In this document: piece after piece, positions 1-6,417 of the stretch
Layout of the letters: every line of letters starts with the position of its first letter
Position numbering within the stretch: position 1 is the first letter of the stretch
Origin: an uncultured Oscillospiraceae bacterium
GTDB lineage: Bacteria > Bacillota > Clostridia > Oscillospirales > Acutalibacteraceae
Direction: 5' to 3'
DNA length: 6,800 nt
NCBI GenBank assembly: GCA_900543525.1
Contig: UQRS01000095.1
Coordinates: 1 to 6,800 of the forward strand
Translations under genes and position numbers: made by a program
The notes under the pieces: model-generated
What the model was told of the DNA's origin: nothing
The model's database searches: none
What the model saw: only the letters and a program-made list of their open reading frames with translations

Positions 1-744
1 GGCATTGAGCGACTCCGCCCGGCCGGGCATCGGAATGGTCACCGGCCGGTCGGAAAAGGCCACCGCCTCGGGCGAGAGGCCGTTCCCCTCATTCCCGATC
101 AGGACGACGCCGCCCCGGTGCAGTCCCGCCTGCCGCACATCCGCCGCGCTGCGATCGGGCACCGCGGCAAAAACCGGCAGACCCGCTTTGCGAAACGCGT
201 CCAGCGAGGCCAGAAAATCCTCCGTTTGCAGCAGAGGAATGCGCAGGAGGCTGCCCATTCCGGCGCGCAGCGCCTTTGACCCATAAGGGTCGCAGCAGCC
301 GGGCGACAGGATCAGGCCGTCGAGCGCCAGCGCCTCCGCCGTGCGGGCGATTGTCCCGAGGTTGGCCGGATCGCGCAAATCCTCAAGCCCCAGGTAGCGC
401 CCGTCCGGGCGGATATCCTCCGGGCGAAGGGACAACTCCGGCATCCGGCAGACGGCCAGAATTCCCTGCGGGTGAGCGGTGTCGGCCAGCGCCGCGAACA
501 CCGCGTCCGGGACGGAGATCCTCCTCCCGGCCGCGTCGGAAAGCGCCTTTACCGCGTCCGGATAGCGGGCGGCGCCGGTATCAGAGCAGACCAGCGTAAC
601 AATTTCAATCCCGCTTTCCGCCGCGTCGGCGCAGATGCGCGCCCCCTCAACTACAAACAGGCCGTTCTCCTTCCGAGAGCGGCCGTTTTTGTACAGCTTT
701 GCAATTTCCTTAATCTGCCGGTTTTCACGGCTGGTGATGCGCAT
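1..744 (-). CDS. TrmH/SpoU-family RNA methyltransferase, C-terminus cut by window edge
   Basis: Predicted SAM-dependent 2'-O-ribose methyltransferase of the SPOUT class, acting on rRNA or tRNA in the cytoplasm. The visible 248 residues read without a stop to base 1. Residues 1-100 resemble the SpoU substrate-binding domain (GLFVVEGAR at 28-36). The three SpoU motifs follow: motif 1 RDPANLGTIARTA at 124-136, with Asn128 and Arg134; motif 2 LIGNEGNGL at 215-223; motif 3 IPMPGRAESLNA at 237-248, which forms the trefoil-knot cofactor site. Family proteins end about 15 residues after motif 3, so little is missing. The ATG at 744 is preceded by GGAG (753-756) with 8 nt spacing. It lies about 70 nt after rplT, beyond a terminator, so it is probably transcribed by readthrough; a TrmH-family gene after rplT is a common clostridial arrangement. 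The exact RNA target cannot be inferred. Family assignment is secure. Confidence 0.93.
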   Translation of the reverse strand, partial: MRITSRENRQIKEIAKLYKNGRSRKENGLFVVEGARICADAAESGIEIVTLVCSDTGAARYPDAVKALSDAAGRRISVPDAVFAALADTAHPQGILAVCRMPELSLRPEDIRPDGRYLGLEDLRDPANLGTIARTAEALALDGLILSPGCCDPYGSKALRAGMGSLLRIPLLQTEDFLASLDAFRKAGLPVFAAVPDRSAADVRQAGLHRGGVVLIGNEGNGLSPEAVAFSDRPVTIPMPGRAESLNA

Positions 745-780
745 ACGACCAGCTCCGGTTTTTGAAGATACAAATATGAA

Positions 781-810
781 AACGCGCCCGGAGACACTCC
801 CCGGGCGTTT
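781..810 (-). terminator. Intrinsic terminator after rplT
   Basis: On the minus strand, CGCCCGG (807-801) pairs with CCGGGCG (791-785). A mismatch and two more pairs lie above the 7-bp stem. It is followed by GCGTTTTCATATTT. It begins 8 nt beyond the rplT stop codon. The T run is short and interrupted, so termination is probably partial, which would let some transcripts reach the methyltransferase gene. Confidence 0.7.
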
Positions 811-814
811 CCAG

Positions 815-1174
815 TTATTTGGACAAGGCAGCCTTGGCCTGCTCCGCGATCGCGGTGAACGCAGCAGCGTCACCTATAGCAATCTCAGACAGCATCTTGC
901 GGTTGAGGGTGATGCCGGCCTTCTTCACGCCGTTCATGAAGGTGGAGTAGTTCATGCCGTTCATCTTGGCGGCAGCCGAAATCCGGGTGATCCACAGACG
1001 GCGGAAATCACGCTTCTTCAGCCTTCTGCCGATATAGGCGTACTGGCCGGATTTCATCACGGCCTCTTTAGACATTTTAAAGAGCTTCGACTTTGCGCCG
1101 AAATAGCCCTTTGCAAGCTTGATGGTCTTTTTCCTTCTCTTACGCGTCATCATCGCGCCTTTTACTCGTGCCAT
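815..1174 (-). CDS. rplT: 50S ribosomal protein L20
   Basis: L20 binds 23S rRNA early in assembly of the large subunit. In Firmicutes it also represses its own operon by binding the infC leader. The 119-residue product has the usual length and opening (MARVKGAMMTRKRRKK), a very basic N-terminal half that is an extended rRNA-binding tail, and the family stretch YAYIGRRLKKRDFRRLWI at about 46-63. The globular C-terminal half includes NGMNYSTFMNGVKKAGI. The ATG at 1174 is preceded by GGAGG (1184-1188) with 9 nt spacing. It starts 38 nt after rpmI and is the third gene of the infC-rpmI-rplT operon. The stop is TAA. No anomaly is visible. Confidence 0.98.
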   Translation of the reverse strand: MARVKGAMMTRKRRKKTIKLAKGYFGAKSKLFKMSKEAVMKSGQYAYIGRRLKKRDFRRLWITRISAAAKMNGMNYSTFMNGVKKAGITLNRKMLSEIAIGDAAAFTAIAEQAKAALSK

Positions 1175-1212
1175 TGCTCGTAACCTCCGTTAATTTGATG
1201 TTAAGGCAGTTC

Positions 1213-1410
1213 TTATTTGTAGGGAATCATCTTTTTGATTGCCGCAGTGTTGGTTACGTCGGCAACAGTCGTCTTGCGAAGATTTCTCTTCCGCTTGGTC
1301 GTCTTCTTGTTCAGAATGTGCGACTTGAAGGCATGGGCGCGCTTTACCTTGCCGTTTTTGGTCAGCTTAAAGCGTTTTTTGGCCCCGCTGTGTGTTTTGA
1401 TCTTGGGCAT
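1213..1410 (-). CDS. rpmI: 50S ribosomal protein L35
   Basis: Small, highly basic large-subunit ribosomal protein, 65 residues, the usual length for L35. The start MPKIKTHSGAKKRFKLT is the family signature, and KRAHAFKSHILNKK followed by KRKRNLRK is also typical. The ATG at 1410 has an excellent ribosome binding site, AAGGAGG (1419-1425), with 8 nt spacing. It sits 32 nt after infC and 38 nt before rplT, the conserved order. It is expected to be expressed with both genes from the promoter at 2129-2157 under control of the infC leader. The stop is TAA. Confidence 0.98.
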   Translation of the reverse strand: MPKIKTHSGAKKRFKLTKNGKVKRAHAFKSHILNKKTTKRKRNLRKTTVADVTNTAAIKKMIPYK

Positions 1411-1442
1411 TGTATTTTCCTCCTTAAAATGAAACAGTAGCG

Positions 1443-1961
1443 TTATTTGCCAGCTTTTGGCGCAAGAAACATCAGCATGTTGCGGCTCTCCAGCTTGGCG
1501 GGTTTTTCCACGCTGCTGTGCTCGGAGCAGTACTCCGCAAAACGCTTCATGATGTCATAGCCAATCTCCGGATGGCTGAGCTGACGCCCGCGGAACCGGA
1601 TGGATACCTTGACCTTATTCCCGGCCGACAGAAACTTGATCGCCTGGCCGCCTTTGGTTTCGAAGTCGTGCTGGTCAATGGTCAGGCTCAAACGGATTTC
1701 CTTCAATTCGACAGTTTTCTGATTCTTGCGAGCTTCCTTTTCACGCTTGGCCTGCTCGAAACGGTACTTGCCGTAATCCATGATCTTGCAGACGGGAGGC
1801 GTGGCGGTCGGCGCAATTTTCACCAGATCCATATCTTTGTCATAGGCTTTCTGCAAAGCCTCCGCTGCGGACATGATGCCAAGCTGAGTTCCGTCGGAAT
1901 CGACAACGCGCAATTCCTTGTCATAAATCTGTTCGTTGATGGGAAGTTCCTTGCTGCTAAT
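1443..1961 (-). CDS. infC: Translation initiation factor IF-3, probably starting at AUU
   Basis: IF3 binds the 30S subunit, prevents premature 50S joining and rejects non-canonical start codons. Starting at the ATT at 1961-1959 gives 172 residues, the family's usual length, beginning (f)M-SSKELPINEQIYDKEL like other IF3s. The N-domain covers about residues 1-75. The IF3 signature KIMDYGKYRFEQAK lies at 59-72, a basic linker at 71-82, and the C-domain with VKVSIRFRGRQLSHPE at about 117-132. GGAGGTG (1974-1968) precedes the ATT by 6 nt (8 nt from GGAGG), ideal spacing. The frame stays open upstream to an ATG at 2021, but those 20 codons run through the leader hairpin and the ribosome binding site and do not look like IF3. 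First gene of the operon; stop TAA. The family is certain; the AUU start is an inference with strong support. Confidence 0.96.
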   Translation of the reverse strand: MSSKELPINEQIYDKELRVVDSDGTQLGIMSAAEALQKAYDKDMDLVKIAPTATPPVCKIMDYGKYRFEQAKREKEARKNQKTVELKEIRLSLTIDQHDFETKGGQAIKFLSAGNKVKVSIRFRGRQLSHPEIGYDIMKRFAEYCSEHSSVEKPAKLESRNMLMFLAPKAGK

Positions 1962-1974
1962 GGGTAGCACCTCC
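1959..1974 (-). promoter_or_regulatory. infC: Ribosome binding site and AUU start codon of infC
   Basis: GGAGGTG, then a 6-nt gap CTACCC, then ATT at 1961-1959. No ATG or TTG lies in frame at usable spacing; the only nearby alternatives, TTG and GTG, lie in or upstream of the Shine-Dalgarno itself. AUU starts are the known basis of IF3 translational autoregulation: excess IF3 rejects its own start codon. Confidence 0.85.
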
Positions 1975-2122
1975 AAAGCTGTAAAATACAAAGCGTGGAC
2001 AGGATGTTCCCGTCCACGCAAATAAGCAAAGTCCTTTGTGAAAAAACACAGCTTTCCTTATTGACCACGGCGGCAAAATGCCCCGAGGTGAGAACGAAAA
2101 CGATTGTTCTGCTTTGTTGTCG
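1962..2122 (-). promoter_or_regulatory. infC leader RNA, L20-type autoregulatory leader
   Basis: This untranslated leader of about 160 nt lies between the operon promoter and the infC start. It contains a small GGCA-UUU-UGCC hairpin near 2075, a strong terminator-like hairpin (1993-2019), and a long-range helix. In that helix AAAGCUGU (2055-2048) is exactly complementary to ACAGCUUU (1982-1975), which abuts the GGAGG of infC. The helix would enclose the terminator hairpin. A second possible pairing, ACAAAG (2039-2034) with CUUUGU (1993-1988), would take up the U run of the terminator. In Bacillus subtilis, L20 binds such a leader upstream of infC and causes transcription attenuation. Position and architecture fit that family (Rfam L20 leader), but I have not matched its consensus base by base. 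Confidence 0.75.
1983..2019 (-). terminator. Attenuator hairpin in the infC leader
   Basis: On the minus strand GCGTGGACGGG (2019-2009) pairs with CCTGTCCACGC (2003-1993). This makes an 11-bp stem with one G-U pair and the 5-nt loop AACAT, followed by TTTGTATTTT (1992-1983). It resembles an intrinsic terminator placed 20-60 nt before a start codon, as expected for transcription attenuation controlled by L20. Confidence 0.75.
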
Positions 2123-2128
2123 GAGAGT

Positions 2129-2157
2129 ATTATAACACCCTCCCCCGCGCTTGTCAA
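2129..2157 (-). promoter_or_regulatory. Consensus sigma-A promoter of the infC operon
   Basis: On the minus strand a perfect -35 TTGACA (2157-2152), a 17-nt spacer and a perfect -10 TATAAT (2134-2129), with TG one base upstream of the -10 (extended -10). Transcription should start near 2122. This is a maximal-strength housekeeping promoter, fitting a ribosomal protein operon whose output is trimmed by attenuation. Confidence 0.92.
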
Positions 2158-2235
2158 GCAAATTTTGCACCGGCGTTCGATATGTTTTTGCAGAGGAGAA
2201 AATATAAAATTTCGCCGCCATATTTCCGCAGGGCA

Positions 2236-2264
2236 TTGACATATACTTTTAAGGATGGTATTTT
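2236..2264 (+). promoter_or_regulatory. Promoter of the phosphosugar mutase gene
   Basis: TTGACA (2236-2241), a 17-nt spacer and TATTTT (2259-2264), with TGG directly before the -10 as an extended -10 element. It points away from the infC promoter. The 78 bases between the two -35 boxes (2158-2235) are AT-rich, and I see no other element there. Confidence 0.75.
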
Positions 2265-2275
2265 TAATATAGCAG

Positions 2276-2360
2276 ATTTTGTAAATTCTCCGTCGCCGGG
2301 GCAGACGCTTCGGGGACGGGCAGCTACAGATAGCATCCGGCATTGCCCGATGGGCAAAAT
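2276..2360 (+). promoter_or_regulatory. Foldable GC-rich leader of the phosphosugar mutase gene
   Basis: The leader of about 110 nt is unlike the AT-rich spacer before it. ATTTTG (2276-2281) can pair with CAAAAT (2355-2360) and enclose the rest. CCGTC-G-CCG (2290-2298) pairs with CGG-G-GACGG (2311-2319). GCTA-CAGA-TAGC forms a small hairpin at 2323-2334. GCCC (2345-2348) can pair either back to GGGC (2318-2321) or forward to GGGC (2352-2355), which ends 15 nt before the AGGAGG. I recognise no known riboswitch class. Function is unproven. Confidence 0.35.
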
Positions 2361-2383
2361 ATGAAATCACAGGAGGAACAAAC

Positions 2384-4105
2384 ATGACTGATAAAACAGG
2401 TCGGCTATATGCCGAGTGGTGCGAAAAAGCGGTGGATGACCCCGACCTTTCGGCCGAACTGCAGGCGATCAAAGGAGATGAGGCGGAAATCTCCGACCGC
2501 TTTTACAAGGCGCTGGAGTTCGGAACCGGCGGGCTGCGCGGCGTAATCGGCGCCGGCACCAACCGGATGAATATATACACCGTCGCCGGCGCGACGCAGG
2601 GCTTTGCCGCCTATTTGAATGAGGCGTTTGAAGCCCCTTCGGTCGCCATCGGCTATGACAGCCGGATCAAATCCGATCTGTTCGCCAAAACGGCCGCCGC
2701 AGTGCTGGCCGCCAACGGCATCACGGTGCATTTGTATAAAGAGCTGATGCCCACGCCCATGCTCTCCTACGCCGTGCGGAAGCTCGGCTGCTCGGGCGGC
2801 ATCGTCGTCACCGCCAGCCACAACCCGGCCAAGTACAACGGGTACAAGGCCTACGGCCCGGACGGCTGCCAGCTGGGGCTGGAGGCCAGCGAACGGGTAC
2901 TGGAATATGTTGGGCGGGTCGATCCCTTCACCGATGTGAAGAAGGCCGATTTTGATGAGGCCGTCGCCGCCGGAAAAATCCGTTATATCGGGGAGGAGGT
3001 TATCTCCTCCTATCTGGACGAGGTACAGAAGCAGGCGATCCATCCCGAGGCCTCTGCAAAGGCGGGGCTGAAGGTGGTCTACACGCCCCTGCACGGCAGC
3101 GGAAACAAGCCGGTGCGCGCCATTCTCGACCGCTGCGGCATAAGCGGCGTGACCGTCGTGCCGGAGCAGGAACTGCCCAACGGCAACTTCCCCACTGCCC
3201 CCTTCCCGAACCCGGAAATTCGGCAGGCCTTCGAATGCGCCTTAAAGCTGGCTGAAAAGGTCAGTCCTGACCTTCTGCTGGCGACCGACCCCGACTCTGA
3301 CCGGGTGGGCATCGCCGTAAAGAATGGCGGCGACTATACTCTGATGACCGGAAATCAGGTCGGCGCCATGCTGCTGCACTATGTTCTCTCCCAGCGGACG
3401 GCGCTCGGCACCATGCCGAAAAATCCGATCGCGGTCAAGACCATCGTGACCAGCGACATCTGCAAATTCATTGCAAAGAAATACAATTGTCAGCTTATCG
3501 AGGTGCTCACCGGCTTCAAGTTTATCGGAGAGCAGATCGGCCTGCTGGAGGCGAAGGGAGAGGCTGACCGTTATGTTTTCGGCTTTGAGGAAAGCTACGG
3601 TTATCTGGCCGGCAGCTACGTCCGGGACAAGGACGCGGTCGTTGCCTCCATGCTGATTTGCGAGATGGCCTCCTTCTACAAGCTGCAGGGTAAAAATCTC
3701 ATCCAGGTGATGGAGGAGATTTACGCTGAATTCGGGCTTTATGTAAACGAGCAGCAGAGCTTCACCTGCGAGGGCGCTGAAGGTATGCAGCGTATGGAGA
3801 AGATCATGAACGATCTGCGCCAAAACCCGCCGACCGAGCTTGGCGGGCGCAAAACGCTGCGGATCTGCGATTATGAGCGGTCGGTTGAGACCCGCCTCTC
3901 TACCGAAGAGACGAGGCCGATCACCCTTCCGAAATCCAACGTGCTGGCCTATCATCTTGATGGGGATTGCAGCGCAATCATCCGCCCCTCCGGGACCGAG
4001 CCGAAGATCAAGCTTTACCTCTCCGCCAAGGGAGAGGATGAGGACGAGACGCGGGCACTCTCGGCACGGATTGGAAAATCCATGAGCGAAAAAATGGGCT
4101 TTTAA
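2384..4105 (+). CDS. pgcA: Alpha-phosphoglucomutase / phosphomannomutase family enzyme
   Basis: Alpha-D-phosphohexomutase that interconverts glucose 1-phosphate and glucose 6-phosphate (possibly also mannose phosphates) through a phosphoserine enzyme. It links glycolysis to UDP-glucose, cell-wall glycans and glycogen. The product has 573 residues, close to Bacillus PgcA. Landmarks: GTGGLRG at 47-53 near the N-terminus; the catalytic serine loop TASHNP at 143-148 with Ser145; the metal-binding loop DPDSDR at 302-307; the sugar-specificity loop FEESYGY at 401-407; and the C-terminal phosphate-binding loop RPSGTEPKIK at 534-543. All four domains are therefore present. AGGAGG (2371-2376) lies 7 nt before the ATG; stop TAA. 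The gene is alone in its transcript, between its own promoter and a terminator. Glucose versus mannose preference cannot be settled from sequence, so the symbol follows the closest known type. Confidence 0.94.
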   Translation: MTDKTGRLYAEWCEKAVDDPDLSAELQAIKGDEAEISDRFYKALEFGTGGLRGVIGAGTNRMNIYTVAGATQGFAAYLNEAFEAPSVAIGYDSRIKSDLFAKTAAAVLAANGITVHLYKELMPTPMLSYAVRKLGCSGGIVVTASHNPAKYNGYKAYGPDGCQLGLEASERVLEYVGRVDPFTDVKKADFDEAVAAGKIRYIGEEVISSYLDEVQKQAIHPEASAKAGLKVVYTPLHGSGNKPVRAILDRCGISGVTVVPEQELPNGNFPTAPFPNPEIRQAFECALKLAEKVSPDLLLATDPDSDRVGIAVKNGGDYTLMTGNQVGAMLLHYVLSQRTALGTMPKNPIAVKTIVTSDICKFIAKKYNCQLIEVLTGFKFIGEQIGLLEAKGEADRYVFGFEESYGYLAGSYVRDKDAVVASMLICEMASFYKLQGKNLIQVMEEIYAEFGLYVNEQQSFTCEGAEGMQRMEKIMNDLRQNPPTELGGRKTLRICDYERSVETRLSTEETRPITLPKSNVLAYHLDGDCSAIIRPSGTEPKIKLYLSAKGEDEDETRALSARIGKSMSEKMGF

Positions 4106-4135
4106 CCGCTGCCCCGCCTCCAAAAAACGAACAAA

Positions 4136-4181
4136 AAAACAGCCGCCTTACCGGAAAATTCATCCGGTGGGCGGCTGTTTT
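4136..4181. terminator. Bidirectional intrinsic terminator
   Basis: AAAACAGCCGCC (4136-4147) pairs with GGCGGCTGTTTT (4170-4181), and inside it ACCGG (4150-4154) pairs with CCGGT (4164-4168), leaving a 9-nt loop. On the plus strand it ends in TTTTGATTT, about 30 nt after the phosphosugar mutase stop. On the minus strand it ends in a long T run (TTTTTTTGTTCGTTTTTT), about 28 nt after the dockerin gene. It serves both converging genes. Confidence 0.92.
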
Positions 4182-4208
4182 GATTTCTCCTATGAAAAAT
4201 ATGATCCT

Positions 4209-5132
4209 TTAAGCGGGCTGCATCGGAATACCGCTCACAATCCACTGCCGCAGTGTCACCACGTCGCCGACCGTAAGCTTGCCGTCCTCATCCAGATCGC
4301 CGCAGGTCAGCTGTGCCTTTGTCGGACTGCCGGAGATAATCAGCTGCCGCAGCTGCACCACATCGGACACGGTGATCAGCGTATCTCCATCCAAATCGCC
4401 CGGCACATCGGACGGCTCCGGATCAATCAGCGGCGGCGCAGCTTCGGTCACTGCGACGTCGGTGTAATGATCATAAGCCGCGTCGTTCGGGACGGCCGGA
4501 GCGGTTTCACCATCTGCGTAAAAATGGAATTCCGTAAAAATAAACTGTGCATTTTCGGACACCGCATAACCATATTCAAAGGTCTGGTAGCAGGTATCGC
4601 CAATCCAGTACTGGTTGCCGGTCGGCAGTCCCCAGAAGGAGTTGGTGCCGCCCGCATTCCCCCATGCGTTGGCGAAGGCGTCGCGGAGCGTGTAGGCCTC
4701 GCCCTTTTTAAAAGATTCCGGCGTGACCATAATACAGCACCAGTTTTCACCCATGCCCATAGTCGCCAGAGTGTCGGAGTATCCGCCGATGAAATCCTGA
4801 TTCATACATGCTGCCGCCGGAAGCACCTGCCCATTGCCGGTCATGCGCTCCGAACCGACCCATGCGTGCACAAGCTCTCCCGTGCTCTGGCCATAGTTGA
4901 AGTAGGCCGTACCCTTGTGCTTCAGGCTGCGGGTACGAACGCCGCGGTTATATTCCTGCCGCATGAGTTGCTGTACCTTCGGCAGATCCGCCTGTGAAAA
5001 GCCGGGCGCAAGATCGACCTCACTGCCCAAACCGCCGACCGTCGCCGGATCGGTTACCGCCGCCGATGCCTGCAGCACCGCAAGCAGACAGACCATGATT
5101 ACCGAGAGCGGCACCACAAAGTATTTTTTCAT
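4209..5132 (-). CDS. Secreted dockerin type I protein with uncharacterised LGFP-like domain
   Basis: Exported 307-residue protein. Residues 1-24 form a signal peptide (MKK, hydrophobic core, ASA before the likely cleavage). Residues about 39-212 form a domain I cannot name. It holds LVHAW (87-91), SDTLATMGM (119-127), a Cys-Cys pair (132-133), single Cys at 109 and 181, and the LGFP-like stretch WGLPTGNQYW...TFEYGYA (167-190). A Pro/Ala/Asp-rich linker (about 211-243) leads to a type I dockerin (244-301). Its two calcium loops are GDLDGDTLITVSD (245-257) and GDLDEDGKLTVGD (278-290), each followed by an LRQ helix. The first loop lacks the usual Gly (Thr251). Dockerins bind cohesins, so attachment to a scaffoldin or cell-surface cohesin is expected. 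No catalytic motif is recognised. AGGAGG (5142-5147) precedes the ATG by 9 nt. Probably co-transcribed with the upstream paralog, 80 nt away with no terminator between. Confidence 0.9.
   Translation of the reverse strand: MKKYFVVPLSVIMVCLLAVLQASAAVTDPATVGGLGSEVDLAPGFSQADLPKVQQLMRQEYNRGVRTRSLKHKGTAYFNYGQSTGELVHAWVGSERMTGNGQVLPAAACMNQDFIGGYSDTLATMGMGENWCCIMVTPESFKKGEAYTLRDAFANAWGNAGGTNSFWGLPTGNQYWIGDTCYQTFEYGYAVSENAQFIFTEFHFYADGETAPAVPNDAAYDHYTDVAVTEAAPPLIDPEPSDVPGDLDGDTLITVSDVVQLRQLIISGSPTKAQLTCGDLDEDGKLTVGDVVTLRQWIVSGIPMQPA
4212..4403 (-). other. Dockerin type I domain region
   Basis: Codes for residues 244-307. The duplicated 12-residue Asp-rich calcium loops with trailing helices (VVQLRQLI and VVTLRQWI) are diagnostic. 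Loop positions 10-11, which usually set cohesin specificity, read Val-Ser in the first repeat and Val-Gly in the second. The domain is absent from the neighbouring paralog. Confidence 0.9.
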
Positions 5133-5212
5133 TTTTAAAATCCTCCTCTTGATTATGATTCAATGCAGGCGTTTCGCCCGCGCTTCACCACATGTTACCG
5201 CCTGCCGCCGTT

Positions 5213-5494
5213 TCAGTCGCCCGGCTTCCGCACATCCTCCGATTTATCGAGATCAGCGGGCAGAGCTGCCTCATGCCTCCGGCGGCGTTTGCGCACCAGA
5301 ATGCTCGAAACAACGACCGCCGCCGCTGCGGCCGAAAGCACCCCCAGTGCTACCGCGCCGGCAATCAGCTGCTTTTGCAGAATCGGCGTCAGCTCCATCC
5401 CCAGAAAATAGGTTTTGGTTGTTGTTCCGCGTGCCGCGCCGACACGACCGGTCAGCGCCGCCGCGCGACTGTTCGGAGAGGTCGTATCCTCATC
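5213..5494 (-). other. C-terminal membrane anchor region beyond the TAG
   Basis: In frame with the paralog after its TAG: about 32 polar codons (DEDTTSPNSRAAALTG...), then MELTPILQKQ, a hydrophobic span of about 24 residues rich in Ala and Val, the stop-transfer cluster VRKRRRRHE and an acidic tail ending DVRKPGD. This is a type I membrane anchor with the tail in the cytoplasm. There is no LPXTG motif, so it is not a sortase substrate. The internal ATG at 5398 lacks a ribosome binding site, so an independent gene is unlikely. Confidence 0.65.
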
Positions 5495-6409
5495 CTAGAG
5501 GAGGGCAGTATCCGCCGAGGTGCGGGATTCCTCCTCCGTCGGCGCATCAGAGAAGGTCGGTGCTTCCTCCGAACGCTCCTCATGCAAGCTGTCTGAACGC
5601 TCCTCATTCAAACTACTCGTTGATGAGTGGTACGGATACCAACTGACCGGGTACGGCATCGACGTGGGATCGGTTGACGTTTCTGCCTCCGCCAACCAGT
5701 TGGGATTATTCTCCTCCCCGCCCGCCGGGGCAGTTTCGCCATCTGCGTAAAGATGGAATTCCGTAAAAACAATCTGTGCATTTTCGGCCGCCGCATAACC
5801 GTATTCAAAGGTTTGATAGCACATATTATCAATCCAGAACTGGTTGCCGGTCGGCAGTCCCCAGCAAGAATTAAGGCCGCCCGCGCTCCCCCAGGCATAG
5901 GCGATTCCGTCCCGCAGAGTGTAAGCCTCTCCCTTTTTCAGCGATTCGGGCGTGACCATGATGCAGCACCATTTTTCACTCATGCCTATAGTCGCCAGAG
6001 TGTCGGAGTTTCCGCCGACGAAATTCTGCACCATGCAGACAGAAGCCGGCAAAACCGTACCATCCGATGCCGCGTGTTCCTCACCAATCCAAGCATGCAC
6101 AAGCTCTTCCGTGCTCTCGCCATAATCAAAGTAGCATTTGCCCTTATGCCGCACACTGCGGGTTTTGATTCCGCGATTATATTCTTCTATAATCAGCTTT
6201 CGAGCCGAAAGCAAATCCGCATCGGAAAAGCCGGGCGCCATCCATATATCCTCTGTTATCGCAGCAACCGTGGATGAATGGGTTGTAGGTGAATTTCCTC
6301 CTATCATGCAGCCGCCCGGAGGTGGATAATAATCGCAGCTGCCATCCTCTCGTACAAAGATTCCAATCGACCCACTTGCAGTAAAGCTAAAACCGGCCAT
6401 CATAATCAA
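5495..6409 (-). CDS. Open part of the broken paralog (exported LGFP-like domain)
   Basis: Longest uninterrupted frame of the gene above: 304 residues if begun at the TTG at 6409, with ATG codons at 6403 and 6400. None has a ribosome binding site, and all lie inside what should be the signal peptide, so efficient export from these starts is doubtful. After a Cys-containing, Pro/Gly-rich segment (about 20-50) comes the domain shared with the dockerin protein, from APGFSDADL to HLYADGETAPA. It conserves the Cys pair (KWCCIM), the SDTLAT motif and WGLPTGNQFW...TFEYGYA. About 119 of 174 aligned residues match, without gaps. Two extra Cys appear (KCYFDY, NSCWGL). The tail is Ser/Thr/Glu-rich with a small tandem repeat. 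Function unknown. Whether this frame is translated at all is uncertain. Confidence 0.55.
   Translation of the reverse strand: MIMMAGFSFTASGSIGIFVREDGSCDYYPPPGGCMIGGNSPTTHSSTVAAITEDIWMAPGFSDADLLSARKLIIEEYNRGIKTRSVRHKGKCYFDYGESTEELVHAWIGEEHAASDGTVLPASVCMVQNFVGGNSDTLATIGMSEKWCCIMVTPESLKKGEAYTLRDGIAYAWGSAGGLNSCWGLPTGNQFWIDNMCYQTFEYGYAAAENAQIVFTEFHLYADGETAPAGGEENNPNWLAEAETSTDPTSMPYPVSWYPYHSSTSSLNEERSDSLHEERSEEAPTFSDAPTEEESRTSADTALL
5571..5618 (-). repeat. 24-bp tandem repeat, two units, in the acidic linker
   Basis: Two adjacent 24-bp units (5571-5594 and 5595-5618) share an identical first 13 bases (GAACGCTCCTCAT on the plus strand) and then diverge at a few positions. They encode the imperfect octapeptides SLNEERSD and SLHEERSE. 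Such linkers lengthen and shorten by slippage. Confidence 0.75.
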
Positions 6410-6417
6410 CGCCAGTA

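Noticed and set aside
1962..2021. N-terminal extension of IF3 from the ATG at 2021
   Set aside because: The 20 codons lie in the attenuator hairpin and ribosome binding site, do not resemble IF3, and have no ribosome binding site of their own.
2405..3094. Long minus-strand open frame opposite the phosphosugar mutase gene
   Set aside because: A shadow of a GC-rich coding sequence; it has no family features, and the plus-strand gene has all catalytic motifs.
3242..4123. 293-codon minus-strand open frame opposite the end of the mutase gene
   Set aside because: Same reason; it overlaps the metal-binding, sugar and phosphate loops of the real gene.
5150..5157. CATAAT as a -10 box for the dockerin gene
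   Set aside because: No -35 box at proper distance, and transcription would begin inside the ribosome binding site.
5165..5205. 7-bp inverted repeat GCAGGCG/CGCCTGC between the paralogs as a terminator
   Set aside because: The loop is 27 nt and no T run follows, so it is not an intrinsic terminator.
5213..5398. Independent 61-residue membrane protein starting at 5398
   Set aside because: No ribosome binding site is present, and the frame continues upstream to the TAG, so it is better explained as the anchor of the paralog.
5213..5494. Sortase (LPXTG) anchoring signal
   Set aside because: No LPXTG-like motif precedes the hydrophobic span; only a transmembrane helix with a basic tail is seen.
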